Assembly: GCA_964484485.1 (NCBI GenBank)
Contig: CAZAGD010000135.1
Location: 1-44,144, forward strand
Reading direction: 5' to 3'
DNA from: CAZAGD01 sp964484485
GTDB taxonomy: Bacteria; Desulfobacterota; SM23-61
DNA: 44,144 bases
The number at the start of each line of letters is the position of its first letter. Position 1 is the first letter of the stretch. The position numbers were made by a program, and so were the translations under genes. The notes beneath the pieces were generated by a model that saw only the letters and a list, made by a program, of their open reading frames with translations, did not search any database and was not told where the DNA came from. Positions 16,441 through 24,080 of this stretch are shown here, piece by piece.

Positions 16441-16594
16441 TTAATTATTCATCTGGCCATCTTCTCAGGCCCACCGCGAATATGAAAAAAGATTGGGGCA
16501 TGACTTTTAAAAGCGATCCGTCAGCCAGAGAAGATAAAAGGAAAAATTCTTGTTTTTTAAATTCTTTTTGGTAAAATAAATGAGGAGCGTGCTT

Positions 16595-16813
16595 ATGCCC
16601 ATATTTGAATTTCGATGCCCAGATTGCCAACAAGATTTTGAAAAAATAGTATTTGGCCCAACAACTGAAATCAAATGCCCTAACTGTCAGAGTGAACGGG
16701 TAATTAAGAAAATTTCAGCATTTAGCTTTAAAAGCGGTTCCAAATTTGTCTCTTCGGCTAGCTCCGGGGGGTGTAGCAGTTGTTCCAGTCATAATTGTAG
16801 CACCTGCCGATAA
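16595..16813 (+). CDS. FmdB-family zinc ribbon protein (first of two)
   Basis: 72 aa from the ATG at 16595, which has GAGGAG seven bases upstream; an upstream in-frame ATG is rejected. MPIFEFRCPDCQQDFEKI and IKCPNCQSERV give the two CxxC knuckles of the FmdB zinc ribbon. The tail is Ser/Cys-rich (GGCSSCSSHNCSTC), common in this family. FmdB was first linked to formamidase/amidase regulation but the molecular role of these small proteins is not settled. The next gene starts 31 bases on. Confidence 0.85.
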   Translation: MPIFEFRCPDCQQDFEKIVFGPTTEIKCPNCQSERVIKKISAFSFKSGSKFVSSASSGGCSSCSSHNCSTCR

Positions 16814-16844
16814 CCCTCCTCTACTCTCCCCAGGTCAGGAAGGC

Positions 16845-17465
16845 ATGGATCGGATCAAGGGAGCGATCAAAAGAATTTTTTTCGCTGGTGTGGTGGTGGT
16901 TGTGCCCATTGTCATAACCGTCCTGGCCTTGGTCTGGCTTTTTCGCCTCCTCGATGGATTTCTGAGCCCTTATTTATACGAATTAATAGGCAGAGAAGTC
17001 GCCGGCTTAGGTATTTTAACAGAAATAGTAATCATCTTTTTAGTGGGACTTTTAGCTACTAACGTCTTGGGTTCCCGCCTCTTAAAATTCATTCAGGATT
17101 TGCTTATGCGCATCCCCGTAGTGAAAAACATATATCCCACCGTAAGGCAGATAGTAGAAGCTTTGTCGCCCGCTAAAGAGACGTCTTTTAAAAAAGTAGT
17201 ATTAGTGGAATTCCCCCAGAAGGGAATTTTTTCATTGGGCTTCTTAACGAGTGAAATCTCTTTGGAGCAGTTATCAGAAACGCCCCGGTACTATTCGGTT
17301 TATATTCCTACAAATAATCTATATTTGGGTCAGGTGGCCTTATTCAAAGCAGAGGAAGTAATTTTTACTGGTTTTACTATCGAAGAGGGTCTTAAAATAA
17401 TTCTCTCGGGAGGAGCAGCATTTCCTCCCAAAATTAGGGCTCAAAACTTAAAACCCCTAAAATGA
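16845..17465 (+). CDS. DUF502 family membrane protein
   Basis: 206 aa from the ATG at 16845 (AGGAAGG upstream); a start at 16746 would overlap the FmdB gene in another frame. Two membrane helices lie near the N-terminus (GVVVVVPIVITVLALVWLF and ILTEIVIIFLVGLLA), followed by the family hallmark LMRIPVVKNIYPTVRQIVEA and a soluble beta-rich tail. Function in bacteria is unknown; plant relatives (LCV-like/COV) affect vascular patterning. Its stop overlaps (ATGA, 17462-17465) a possible start of the MEMO-AMMECR1 gene, linking it to the next genes. Confidence 0.85.
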   Translation: MDRIKGAIKRIFFAGVVVVVPIVITVLALVWLFRLLDGFLSPYLYELIGREVAGLGILTEIVIIFLVGLLATNVLGSRLLKFIQDLLMRIPVVKNIYPTVRQIVEALSPAKETSFKKVVLVEFPQKGIFSLGFLTSEISLEQLSETPRYYSVYIPTNNLYLGQVALFKAEEVIFTGFTIEEGLKIILSGGAAFPPKIRAQNLKPLK

Positions 17466-18994
17466 AGTCATTTTCCCGCTCTCCCTGGTGGAAATATTTG
17501 TTTCTCTTAGCCATTCCGGGGGTTTCATTTCTATTAATTAGCGAAAATCCTGAAAGATTTAACGCTAAGGAGGAGGCAAATCCTATGAAAGAAGAGATAA
17601 GGAAACCTGCTGTAGCTGGCACTTTTTACCCGGCCGATGCCCGTATCTTATCTCAGCAAGTAAAGGAATTTTTGTCCCGGGCCAAAAAAGAAAATATTAG
17701 CGGAGAGGTCATTGGTTTAATTTCTCCCCATGCGGGTTATATGTACTCTGGACAAGTAGCTGCTTATGCTTTCAAGCTCCTGGAAGGGAAAAAATTTGAC
17801 GTAGTGGTAGTAGTTGCGCCCAGCCACCGGGCTTACTTTCGGGGGGCGTCCGTTTATGACCGAGGAAGTTATGAGACCCCTTTAGGACTGGTGCCCGTCA
17901 ATCAAGAATTATGTAAGAAGTTGAGAGAACAGAGTAGTATTATTCATTCATCCACTCAAGGGCATACTCAAGAACATGCGCTGGAAGTACAACTACCCTT
18001 TCTGCAAGAGACTATAGGCAAGTTCCATCTGGTTCCTATTGTCTTGGGAGATCAAAGTTACCAGACCTGTACCGAAGTGGCCCGAGCTCTCCGTAATGTT
18101 CTCCAAGGCCAAAAGGCTCTCCTGGTAGCGAGTACAGATCTTTCCCATTTTCATTCTTATGATCGAGCAGTGAAACTGGATAACGTTATTTTAGATGATA
18201 TACGGGCCTTTGATCCGCAAAAACTTGCCCAAGATTTAGAGAGTGGCCGAGGAGAGGCTTGTGGCGGAGGACCAGTAATTACGGTCATGCTCGCGGCTAA
18301 AGAAATGGGCGCTAATAAAGTGCAGGTACTCAAATATATGAATTCCGGCGATGTCACCGGAGATCGATCAAGTGTAGTTGGCTATGCCGCAGCAGTTATT
18401 TATCGGAGTAACGAAAATCCCCCAAAAGAGTCCACTCGCCCCAAAGCAGGAATTAGCTTGGGTCTAACTGAAGAAGAGAAGAATATTCTGCGCCAAATTG
18501 CTTGGGCGGCCATTAAGGCTAAACTCCAGGGCGAAAAAATTGAACGCCCGCCTGTTATTTCCAACGCCTTGCAAGAAAGATGCGGAGCTTTTGTCTCTTT
18601 GCACACTCATGGCCAACTGCGCGGATGCATTGGTCAGATTCATGCGCACCAGCCCTTGTATCAAGTAGTAGAAGGAATGGCTTTAGCAGCCGCTTTTGAA
18701 GATCCGCGTTTTCCCCCTTTGTCGCCCCAAGAGCTGAGCGATTTAGATTTGGAAATTTCGGTACTCACTCCTCTGCAAAAAATAAAAGATATTCCGGAAA
18801 TCGAAGTAGGAAAGCACGGTTTATACATTAAGAAAGGGTTCCATTCCGGTCTCCTTTTGCCCCAGGTGGCGGTGGAACATAATTGGGATCGAATTACTTT
18901 TTTGGAAGAGACCTGTCGGAAAGCCGGTTTACCGCGGAATGCCTGGAAAGAAAAGGATGCCGAAATATATATTTTCTCGGCGGAAATTTTCTAA
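17462..18994 (+). CDS. AmmeMemoRadiSam system: MEMO-AMMECR1 fusion protein
   Basis: 510 aa. Residues about 45-310 form a MEMO domain (RKPAVAGTFYPAD, LISPHAGYMYSGQVAAYAF, VVAPSHRAYF, STDLSHF, CGGGPVITVMLA), related to extradiol dioxygenases. Residues about 335-510 form an AMMECR1 domain (CGAFVSLHTHGQLRGCIGQI, FEDPRFPPLS, LLLPQVAVEHNWD). In many genomes these are separate genes. Two starts compete. The ATG at 17462 overlaps the previous stop and adds a hydrophobic segment (WWKYLFLLAIPGVSFLLIS) that could be a signal or anchor, but has no ribosome binding site. The ATG at 17585 has an excellent AAGGAGGAGG site and gives a soluble 469-aa protein. With the radical SAM enzyme at 19415 it makes the AmmeMemoRadiSam set, whose biochemical function is unknown. 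Confidence 0.88.
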   Translation: MKSFSRSPWWKYLFLLAIPGVSFLLISENPERFNAKEEANPMKEEIRKPAVAGTFYPADARILSQQVKEFLSRAKKENISGEVIGLISPHAGYMYSGQVAAYAFKLLEGKKFDVVVVVAPSHRAYFRGASVYDRGSYETPLGLVPVNQELCKKLREQSSIIHSSTQGHTQEHALEVQLPFLQETIGKFHLVPIVLGDQSYQTCTEVARALRNVLQGQKALLVASTDLSHFHSYDRAVKLDNVILDDIRAFDPQKLAQDLESGRGEACGGGPVITVMLAAKEMGANKVQVLKYMNSGDVTGDRSSVVGYAAAVIYRSNENPPKESTRPKAGISLGLTEEEKNILRQIAWAAIKAKLQGEKIERPPVISNALQERCGAFVSLHTHGQLRGCIGQIHAHQPLYQVVEGMALAAAFEDPRFPPLSPQELSDLDLEISVLTPLQKIKDIPEIEVGKHGLYIKKGFHSGLLLPQVAVEHNWDRITFLEETCRKAGLPRNAWKEKDAEIYIFSAEIF

Positions 18995-19079
18995 AACAAA
19001 AGCTCAGGAAGGAAAAATAGTTTCTGGGCCTTGCTTACCGTAGCGACACACTCTCATTAAGGAGAGGAGGTAAAATTAT

Positions 19080-19418
19080 ATGCCCATTTACGAATATGCC
19101 TGCCAAAAATGCCAGGCCGTTTCAGGTTTTCTGATTATGAAAAAAGAAGATGAGGAAAAAGTAAGCTGTCTGAAGTGTGGCAGCCAGGAGATGCATAAAA
19201 TTATCTCCCGAGTGGTCTACCATCGCTCGGAGAATGATCGCTTGGCCGAATTCGATACGCGCAAACCTCAAGGGGAAGAATTTTACAAAGATTCGCGGAA
19301 CATCGGTCTTTGGGCCAAGAAGAGAGCCAAAGAATTAGGTGCGGATTTGGGGCCCCAATTTGAGGAAATTGTAGAAAGTGCCCGGACGGGGAAAATCTTA
19401 GAAAAATATGGATTATGA
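19080..19418 (+). CDS. FmdB-family zinc ribbon protein (second)
   Basis: 112 aa. MPIYEYACQKCQAVSGFL and VSCLKCGSQEMHKIISRV provide two CxxC pairs; the remaining 60 residues are charged and helical (DTRKPQGEEFYKDSRNIGLW, AKKRAKELGADLG) and differ from the Ser/Cys tail of the copy at 16595. GGAGAGGAGG precedes the ATG. Its stop overlaps the start of the radical SAM gene (ATGA at 19415-19418), so the two are coupled and may function together. A role as a small metal or iron-sulfur accessory protein is only a guess. Confidence 0.82.
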   Translation: MPIYEYACQKCQAVSGFLIMKKEDEEKVSCLKCGSQEMHKIISRVVYHRSENDRLAEFDTRKPQGEEFYKDSRNIGLWAKKRAKELGADLGPQFEEIVESARTGKILEKYGL

Positions 19419-20560
19419 GCTATATCTTGGTGGATAAAAATTACTCGCGCCGAGATATTTTAAAGTCGGCTGCTTGCTGGACTTTTTCCTTATCTATTCC
19501 ATTCTGGAAAAACTCAGCTTCAGCCCAAATTGGTAAAAAGGGGCTGGTAGGCGCGAAGTTGTCTCCTTATTTTATTCCTCTGGAAAACCAGAAAATTCAG
19601 TGTCAACTTTGTCCCCGGCGTTGTGTGGTGGCCAATGGTTACCGGGGGTTTTGCGGAGTGCGGGAAAATCGGGGAGGAAAATATTATACCTTGGTCTATG
19701 GGAACCCTTGTGCCGCTCATTTAGATCCCATTGAAAAGAAGCCTTTTTACCATTTCTTACCGGCCACGACCTCTTTTTCAATTGCTACTGCGGGGTGCAA
19801 CTTCCGCTGTAAATTCTGTCAAAATTGGGAGATATCACAGGCTCGACCGGAGGAGACCTATAATTTGGAACTTCCTCCAGAAAGAGTGGTGGAGTTAGCC
19901 AAGAAAGTCCACGCTCATTCTATCGCCTATACTTATGTGGAGCCAACCATCTTTTTTGAGTACATGTTGGCTACAGCCAAATTGGCCAAGAAAGAGGGCT
20001 TGCGCAATGTTTGTCATTCCAATGGTTTCATAAATCAAGCGCCCCTGCGGGAGCTCTGTGAGGTATTGGACGGAGCCAATATTGACTTAAAATCTTTTAG
20101 TGAAGGATTTTACGGAGAAATGTCTCAAGGACAACTTGCCCCCGTCTTAGAAACTTTGAAGTTTATAAAAAGGCAAGGAGTACATCTGGAGATAACTAAT
20201 TTAGTAATTCCCACCAAGAATGACGAGGGCCATTTAATTAGAGATATGTGTAACTGGATAAAGAAAGAACTGGGAGCCGAGACCCCTTTGCATTTTTCGC
20301 GCTTTTATCCTCTATATAAATTACGCAATTTGCCGCCCACTCCTGTTTCCACGCTGGAGAGGAGTCGGAAGGTGGCCATGGAAACAGGTCTACAATTTGT
20401 TTATATCGGCAATGTTCCAGGACATGAAGGTGAAAAGACTTACTGCCCTCATTGCCATAAGGTGCTTATTGGCCGTCAAGGATACACGGTGGGCGAGATA
20501 AACCTTAATAAAGGTAAATGTAAATACTGCGGGAAACCAATTCCTGGGGTTTGGTTATGA
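19415..20560 (+). CDS. AmmeMemoRadiSam system radical SAM enzyme with Tat-type signal
   Basis: 381 aa. C128, C132 and C135 in AGCNFRCKFCQNW bind the SAM-cleaving [4Fe-4S] cluster. An N-terminal Cys set (C63, C66, C70, C80 in QCQLCPRRC...GFCG) and a C-terminal pair of CxxC knuckles (YCPHCH, CKYCG) match the TIGR04337-like pyruvate-formate-lyase-activase relatives of this system. Ahead of the enzyme lies a 40-residue extension, NYSRRDILKSAACWTFSLSI then ASAQ, which reads as a twin-arginine export signal: RR, a hydrophobic core and an AxA-like end. The ATG at 19415 is the only reasonable start; it is coupled to the FmdB gene by ATGA. Export of a radical SAM enzyme is unexpected. Confidence 0.88.
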   Translation: MSYILVDKNYSRRDILKSAACWTFSLSIPFWKNSASAQIGKKGLVGAKLSPYFIPLENQKIQCQLCPRRCVVANGYRGFCGVRENRGGKYYTLVYGNPCAAHLDPIEKKPFYHFLPATTSFSIATAGCNFRCKFCQNWEISQARPEETYNLELPPERVVELAKKVHAHSIAYTYVEPTIFFEYMLATAKLAKKEGLRNVCHSNGFINQAPLRELCEVLDGANIDLKSFSEGFYGEMSQGQLAPVLETLKFIKRQGVHLEITNLVIPTKNDEGHLIRDMCNWIKKELGAETPLHFSRFYPLYKLRNLPPTPVSTLERSRKVAMETGLQFVYIGNVPGHEGEKTYCPHCHKVLIGRQGYTVGEINLNKGKCKYCGKPIPGVWL

Positions 20561-20722
20561 AATCTCAAATTCTGCTTTATTCAGTTTTTAAGGAATTGCC
20601 CTTTTAGGATCACGCCTCCAAAATAAAATTAATAATTTCCCTGCACCTATGCCCGCGGGTCAGATCCCTTCGACTCTCCCCAATGAGAATGGGTATAAGT
20701 AAATAATTTTTGATGAAGGGGC

Positions 20723-20749
20723 CCGAGGCAGGCCTGCCTCGGACTTTTT
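20723..20749 (+). terminator. Terminator of the AmmeMemoRadiSam operon
   Basis: CCGAGGCAGG (20723-20732) followed directly by CCTGCCTCGG (20733-20742) is a perfect 20-base palindrome, then AC and five T. Real hairpin would have an 8-bp stem and 4-base loop. Confidence 0.7.
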
Positions 20750-20820
20750 CCTTTTCTCCACATGGCGACACATTCACAATATTAGAAAGGAATAAAAAGT
20801 GAAAGGTAAAAATGGGCGAA

Positions 20821-20861
20821 TAAAAAAGAGAACCCTCTTCCTTATATGGAAGGGGGTTCTC
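20821..20861 (-). terminator. Terminator of the NrfD gene
   Basis: GAGAACCCTCTTCC (20828-20841) pairs with GGAAGGGGGTTCTC (20848-20861), one mispair allowed as G-T. On the minus strand it is followed by six T (20822-20827 as A). It lies 31 bases after the NrfD stop. Confidence 0.85.
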
Positions 20862-20892
20862 AGCGCGACTCCCCCCTGTGCCGGCAAGAATC

Positions 20893-21819
20893 TTAACTGA
20901 TCGGCACGGACTGGCCGCCAATAACGATTATAAAGCGCATCACAAATATGCCGATAATCACTAACGCTGCTGAGGCATACTGGACAGCCGGAATGAGGCG
21001 CGTCCGCGGATGCGCCAGCAGAATTAAAGGAAGGATTGCTCCCAAGAAGAGCTCGATTCCTAAAAACCAGAGGGCATATTCACCGCTGGTGAGCAGCTGC
21101 AACATGGCATAAGATTCTGTATCCGAAGAGGCCAGAACAGTAAGGTCACTGGCGATTAAAAATAGATCAGCAATGATAAAGATAATAAAGAGTTTGAGCA
21201 AGGTGCCAATAACACCTCTATGTTTTTCCACCTGCTCAGTATTGAGTGCAGGAGCATTACGCCGTAGCCAAATATTACTGAAGACAATTAAGATAGCCAA
21301 CCCCGAAACCATGGCTGAGACCATAAAAAGGGCCGGATTGAGAGCCGTATTCCAGAAAGCTCGAGCCTTAGAGAGCGCCAAGAAGAAACCTGTATAACCA
21401 TGGCCGGCAATAGCCACGGGCAATCCTCCTAATCCCCACAAGCGCGCCATTCGCCAATTTTCCTGTAAAACAAAGTAAGTATAAACTAAACAGACTATCC
21501 CATCGAGGGTTAGAAAAATACTCCCCCAGGTGAGCGGAGAAGTGGGATTCATATAAACAAAGAGATGCCAAAATCTAAATGGTTGGTTTAAATCGATGAT
21601 CAATAAAACTGGCGCGGTTAGGAGAAGCAAAACAGCGCCTACTGCCCCAATTTTAGCAATCGGTTTCCATTCTTCTTTATTAAGGAGAGTGGCAATCACG
21701 GAGGTAATGTAGAGACCAGCCAGGGATCCCGTAAGAAAAAAATAAACAGCAATGGGCCAGCCCAATGGCATAGCCGAATTGGCGAATTCGGGTAAATTAT
21801 AAAGTAATTGATTTTCCAT
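20893..21819 (-). CDS. NrfD/PsrC-family membrane quinone-interacting subunit, unpaired
   Basis: 308 aa from the ATG at 21819 with AGAGGTGAGG upstream; a start at 21858 adds a charged stretch without a site. Eight or nine membrane helices, opening with PLGWPIAVYFFLTGSLAGLY, which is typical of NrfD, then PFRFWHLFVYMNPTSPLTWG, the conserved quinone-site region. NrfD subunits pass electrons between quinone and a periplasmic or cytoplasmic FeS protein (NrfC/PsrB) and a catalytic subunit. None of those genes is adjacent: the upstream neighbour is the TTT permease 248 bases away. The electron partner must be encoded elsewhere; the triheme cytochrome in this window is one possibility. Confidence 0.85.
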   Translation of the reverse strand: MENQLLYNLPEFANSAMPLGWPIAVYFFLTGSLAGLYITSVIATLLNKEEWKPIAKIGAVGAVLLLLTAPVLLIIDLNQPFRFWHLFVYMNPTSPLTWGSIFLTLDGIVCLVYTYFVLQENWRMARLWGLGGLPVAIAGHGYTGFFLALSKARAFWNTALNPALFMVSAMVSGLAILIVFSNIWLRRNAPALNTEQVEKHRGVIGTLLKLFIIFIIADLFLIASDLTVLASSDTESYAMLQLLTSGEYALWFLGIELFLGAILPLILLAHPRTRLIPAVQYASAALVIIGIFVMRFIIVIGGQSVPIS

Positions 21820-22066
21820 CTTCCTCACCTCTTTTCTTTTAAGTATTTTAAAATACAAGAATCATGCCAGAAGAAAGAGAATTTTCAAATCCAAAATTTC
21901 TAAAGATAATAAATAGTTATAAAAAAAGAGGGAATCGAATATTTGGAAGACAACTTTTTAAAAGGGGCGCGCTGCAGTTTGGGTAAGGGGGGATATTAAA
22001 AAATCAAATAATTTCAATAAATTCATCGTGCAGTAAATTTTTTGCAGATGCAAAAATTTACTGCAT

Positions 22067-23560
22067 TTAATCTTTCTTTTTCTTAGCTGTTTCTAAGAAG
22101 GCTGATAAAAGCGGGAAAAACCAGATAATAATGGTTAGGATGCAGAGAATAGCGCTAACAGGTCGGGAAAAGAAGGGCAAAAAATCCCATTCAGTTTTAA
22201 TCATGCTCATCATAAAATTTTTCTCCAAAATGGGCCCGAGCACCAAACCCAAAACAACAGGGGCCACGGGAAAGCCATTAGCCTCCAAAAAGAAGCCTAT
22301 AATGCCCATGATTAGCATTATGCCTACATCAAAAAGACTATTGTTTATAGCAAAGGAACCCACCATACAGAACATAAGGATAGCCGGCATAAGAATTTTT
22401 TTGGGCACACGCAACATTTGAGTACTAATTCTTATAGCTAAATAACCCAAGGGCAATAATAAAAGATTGGCCAAAAGAAAGGAAAAATATACTCCGTACA
22501 CAATCTCTGGGTTTCGCTCAAATATCATCGGTCCCGGCCTTAAGCCTTTCATAAAAAGGACCCCGATGACGATAGCCGTGATGGAATCTCCTGGTATGCC
22601 AAAAACCATGGCCGGTACCCAGGCACCGGCTAAACAAGCATTATTCGCCGAGGTAGAGCCAGCTACGGCCTCAATGGAGCCAAAGCCGAATTTCTCCGGT
22701 TCTTTAGAGGTTCGTTTGTTTACGGCATATGCTAACCAAGCGGCAATATCAGCTCCAGCTCCCGGAAGGATGCCGATAAATGTTCCTAAGAGTCCCGAGC
22801 GGATTATCTTAAGATAATATTTGCTAATTAAGGAGAAAATTCCCGAGAAAATTTTAGTCGCCCGAAAAGAGGTGATGGGATAAGCGATTTCAGCTTTGAG
22901 CACATTGCGGATTACTTCGGAAACTCCGAAGAGACCGATCATGGCGGGAATGAAATTAATACCGTTTAAAAGTTCCACACTCTCAAAAGTAAAACGAGGA
23001 TATCCCAGAGTTATATCTACGCCGATAGTGGAAAGGAAGAGCCCCAGGATCATGGAAAGGGCTCCTTTTATTTGCGAGCCTCGAGATACCATAACCGTGG
23101 CACTCAAACCCAAAGCCGCCAGCCAGAAAAACTCAAAGGTTGTAAAAGTCATGGCGATCTCGGCTAAGAGGGGCGCAAAAATCATGAGCAGGATTGCTCC
23201 CATTAAACCGCCAATGACCGAAAAAGTAACGTCAACTCCCAAAACTAAAGATCCTTTGCCCTGTTTGGTGAGCTCAAAAGAATCTTGGGTGTAAGCTGCG
23301 GAAGATGGTGTTCCAGGAATTCTGACTAACGCTGCTGGTATATCACCAGCGAAGATCGCCATAGCGGACATAGCCACCATGCAGGTTAAAGCTGGCACAG
23401 GCTCCATAAAGAAAGTAAAAGGGATAAGTAGAGCGGCAGCCATGGTGGCCGTCAATCCAGGCATGGCCCCTACAAAAAGGCCATAGAAGCAAGAGATAAA
23501 AATTACGACTAGAACTTTTGGGTCAAGAAGAAGATATAAGCCTTGTAAAGCAGCTTCCAT
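22067..23560 (-). CDS. tctA: Tripartite tricarboxylate transporter large permease TctA
   Basis: 497 aa, full length. About twelve membrane helices and the TctA signatures GLFVGAMPGLTATMAAALLI, the loop AALVRIPGTPSSAAYTQDSF, and GILPGAGADIAAWLAYAVNK. TctA is the Na+- or H+-driven pore of TTT secondary uptake systems, working with TctB and the periplasmic binder TctC. All three lie together here in the order C-B-A (transcribed right to left), with 3 bases between B and A. The cargo is a carboxylic acid; citrate is the archetype but the family binds many acids. Confidence 0.95.
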   Translation of the reverse strand: MEAALQGLYLLLDPKVLVVIFISCFYGLFVGAMPGLTATMAAALLIPFTFFMEPVPALTCMVAMSAMAIFAGDIPAALVRIPGTPSSAAYTQDSFELTKQGKGSLVLGVDVTFSVIGGLMGAILLMIFAPLLAEIAMTFTTFEFFWLAALGLSATVMVSRGSQIKGALSMILGLFLSTIGVDITLGYPRFTFESVELLNGINFIPAMIGLFGVSEVIRNVLKAEIAYPITSFRATKIFSGIFSLISKYYLKIIRSGLLGTFIGILPGAGADIAAWLAYAVNKRTSKEPEKFGFGSIEAVAGSTSANNACLAGAWVPAMVFGIPGDSITAIVIGVLFMKGLRPGPMIFERNPEIVYGVYFSFLLANLLLLPLGYLAIRISTQMLRVPKKILMPAILMFCMVGSFAINNSLFDVGIMLIMGIIGFFLEANGFPVAPVVLGLVLGPILEKNFMMSMIKTEWDFLPFFSRPVSAILCILTIIIWFFPLLSAFLETAKKKKD

Positions 23561-23563
23561 TTT

Positions 23564-24019
23564 TCACCATCCTAATAGGCCGGGGGAGAGGGGGACCCGT
23601 AAAATCTTGTAAAAAAGAGAGTAGACAAAAAATGTAATAAGAATGCTAAAGCAGATACTTTTAATCGTTGAGGTGCCTAATTTCTTCATGAGCAAAAAAA
23701 GAAGTATAGAACTGGTCAAAATGAATCCCAAATTTGATTCTAAAAGCATAAAAGCAATTATGATTCCTAAGACAAAAAAAGCATTTCCAATATTCTTTTT
23801 TTCTTTATCGTCTTCGGCGGCGCGTGGCGGCGCGGAGGATTGCCGGGCTTTTATTAAAAGCAGCAGACCAAAAAAGATAAATAACCCGGCTAAGATGTTG
23901 GGGAAAAGCGCCGGGCCGGGATGGCCTTCCCCCAAAGAGGGAAAAGGGATAGTTAATAAAATTATAGTCACCCCCAAGACTACAAAAATTAGGCCAGAAT
24001 AAAAATCATTTTTGTTCAT
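23564..24019 (-). CDS. tctB: Tripartite tricarboxylate transporter small permease TctB
   Basis: 151 aa with four membrane helices, the standard TctB layout. The N-terminal GLIFVVLGVTIILLTIPFPS and the PALFPNILAGLFIFFGLLLL stretch are family-like; the central charged loop (PPRAAEDDKEKK) is cytoplasmic. TctB is poorly conserved in sequence, and identification rests on size, topology and its position between TctC and TctA. A long intercistronic hairpin separates it from tctC. Confidence 0.9.
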   Translation of the reverse strand: MNKNDFYSGLIFVVLGVTIILLTIPFPSLGEGHPGPALFPNILAGLFIFFGLLLLIKARQSSAPPRAAEDDKEKKNIGNAFFVLGIIIAFMLLESNLGFILTSSILLFLLMKKLGTSTIKSICFSILITFFVYSLFYKILRVPLSPGLLGW

Positions 24020-24034
24020 GAGATTATCTTTTTT

Positions 24035-24067
24035 GAGCCGTAAGGAAAGTAAAAATCCTTACGGCTC
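24035..24067 (-). promoter_or_regulatory. Intercistronic hairpin between tctC and tctB
   Basis: GAGCCGTAAGGA (24035-24046) pairs perfectly with TCCTTACGGCTC (24056-24067), 9-base loop, 14 bases after the tctC stop. On the transcribed strand it is followed by A bases, not T, so it is not an intrinsic terminator. It may protect the tctC mRNA 3' end and let the binding protein be made in excess over the permeases. Confidence 0.65.
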
Positions 24068-24080
24068 TTGAAACTGCCGA

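Larger units (their letters stand above)
20561..20892. other. Convergent intergenic region with two terminators
   Basis: Lies between the radical SAM gene (+) and the NrfD gene (-). Two hairpins, one for each direction, are listed separately. The remainder shows no gene. Confidence 0.7.
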
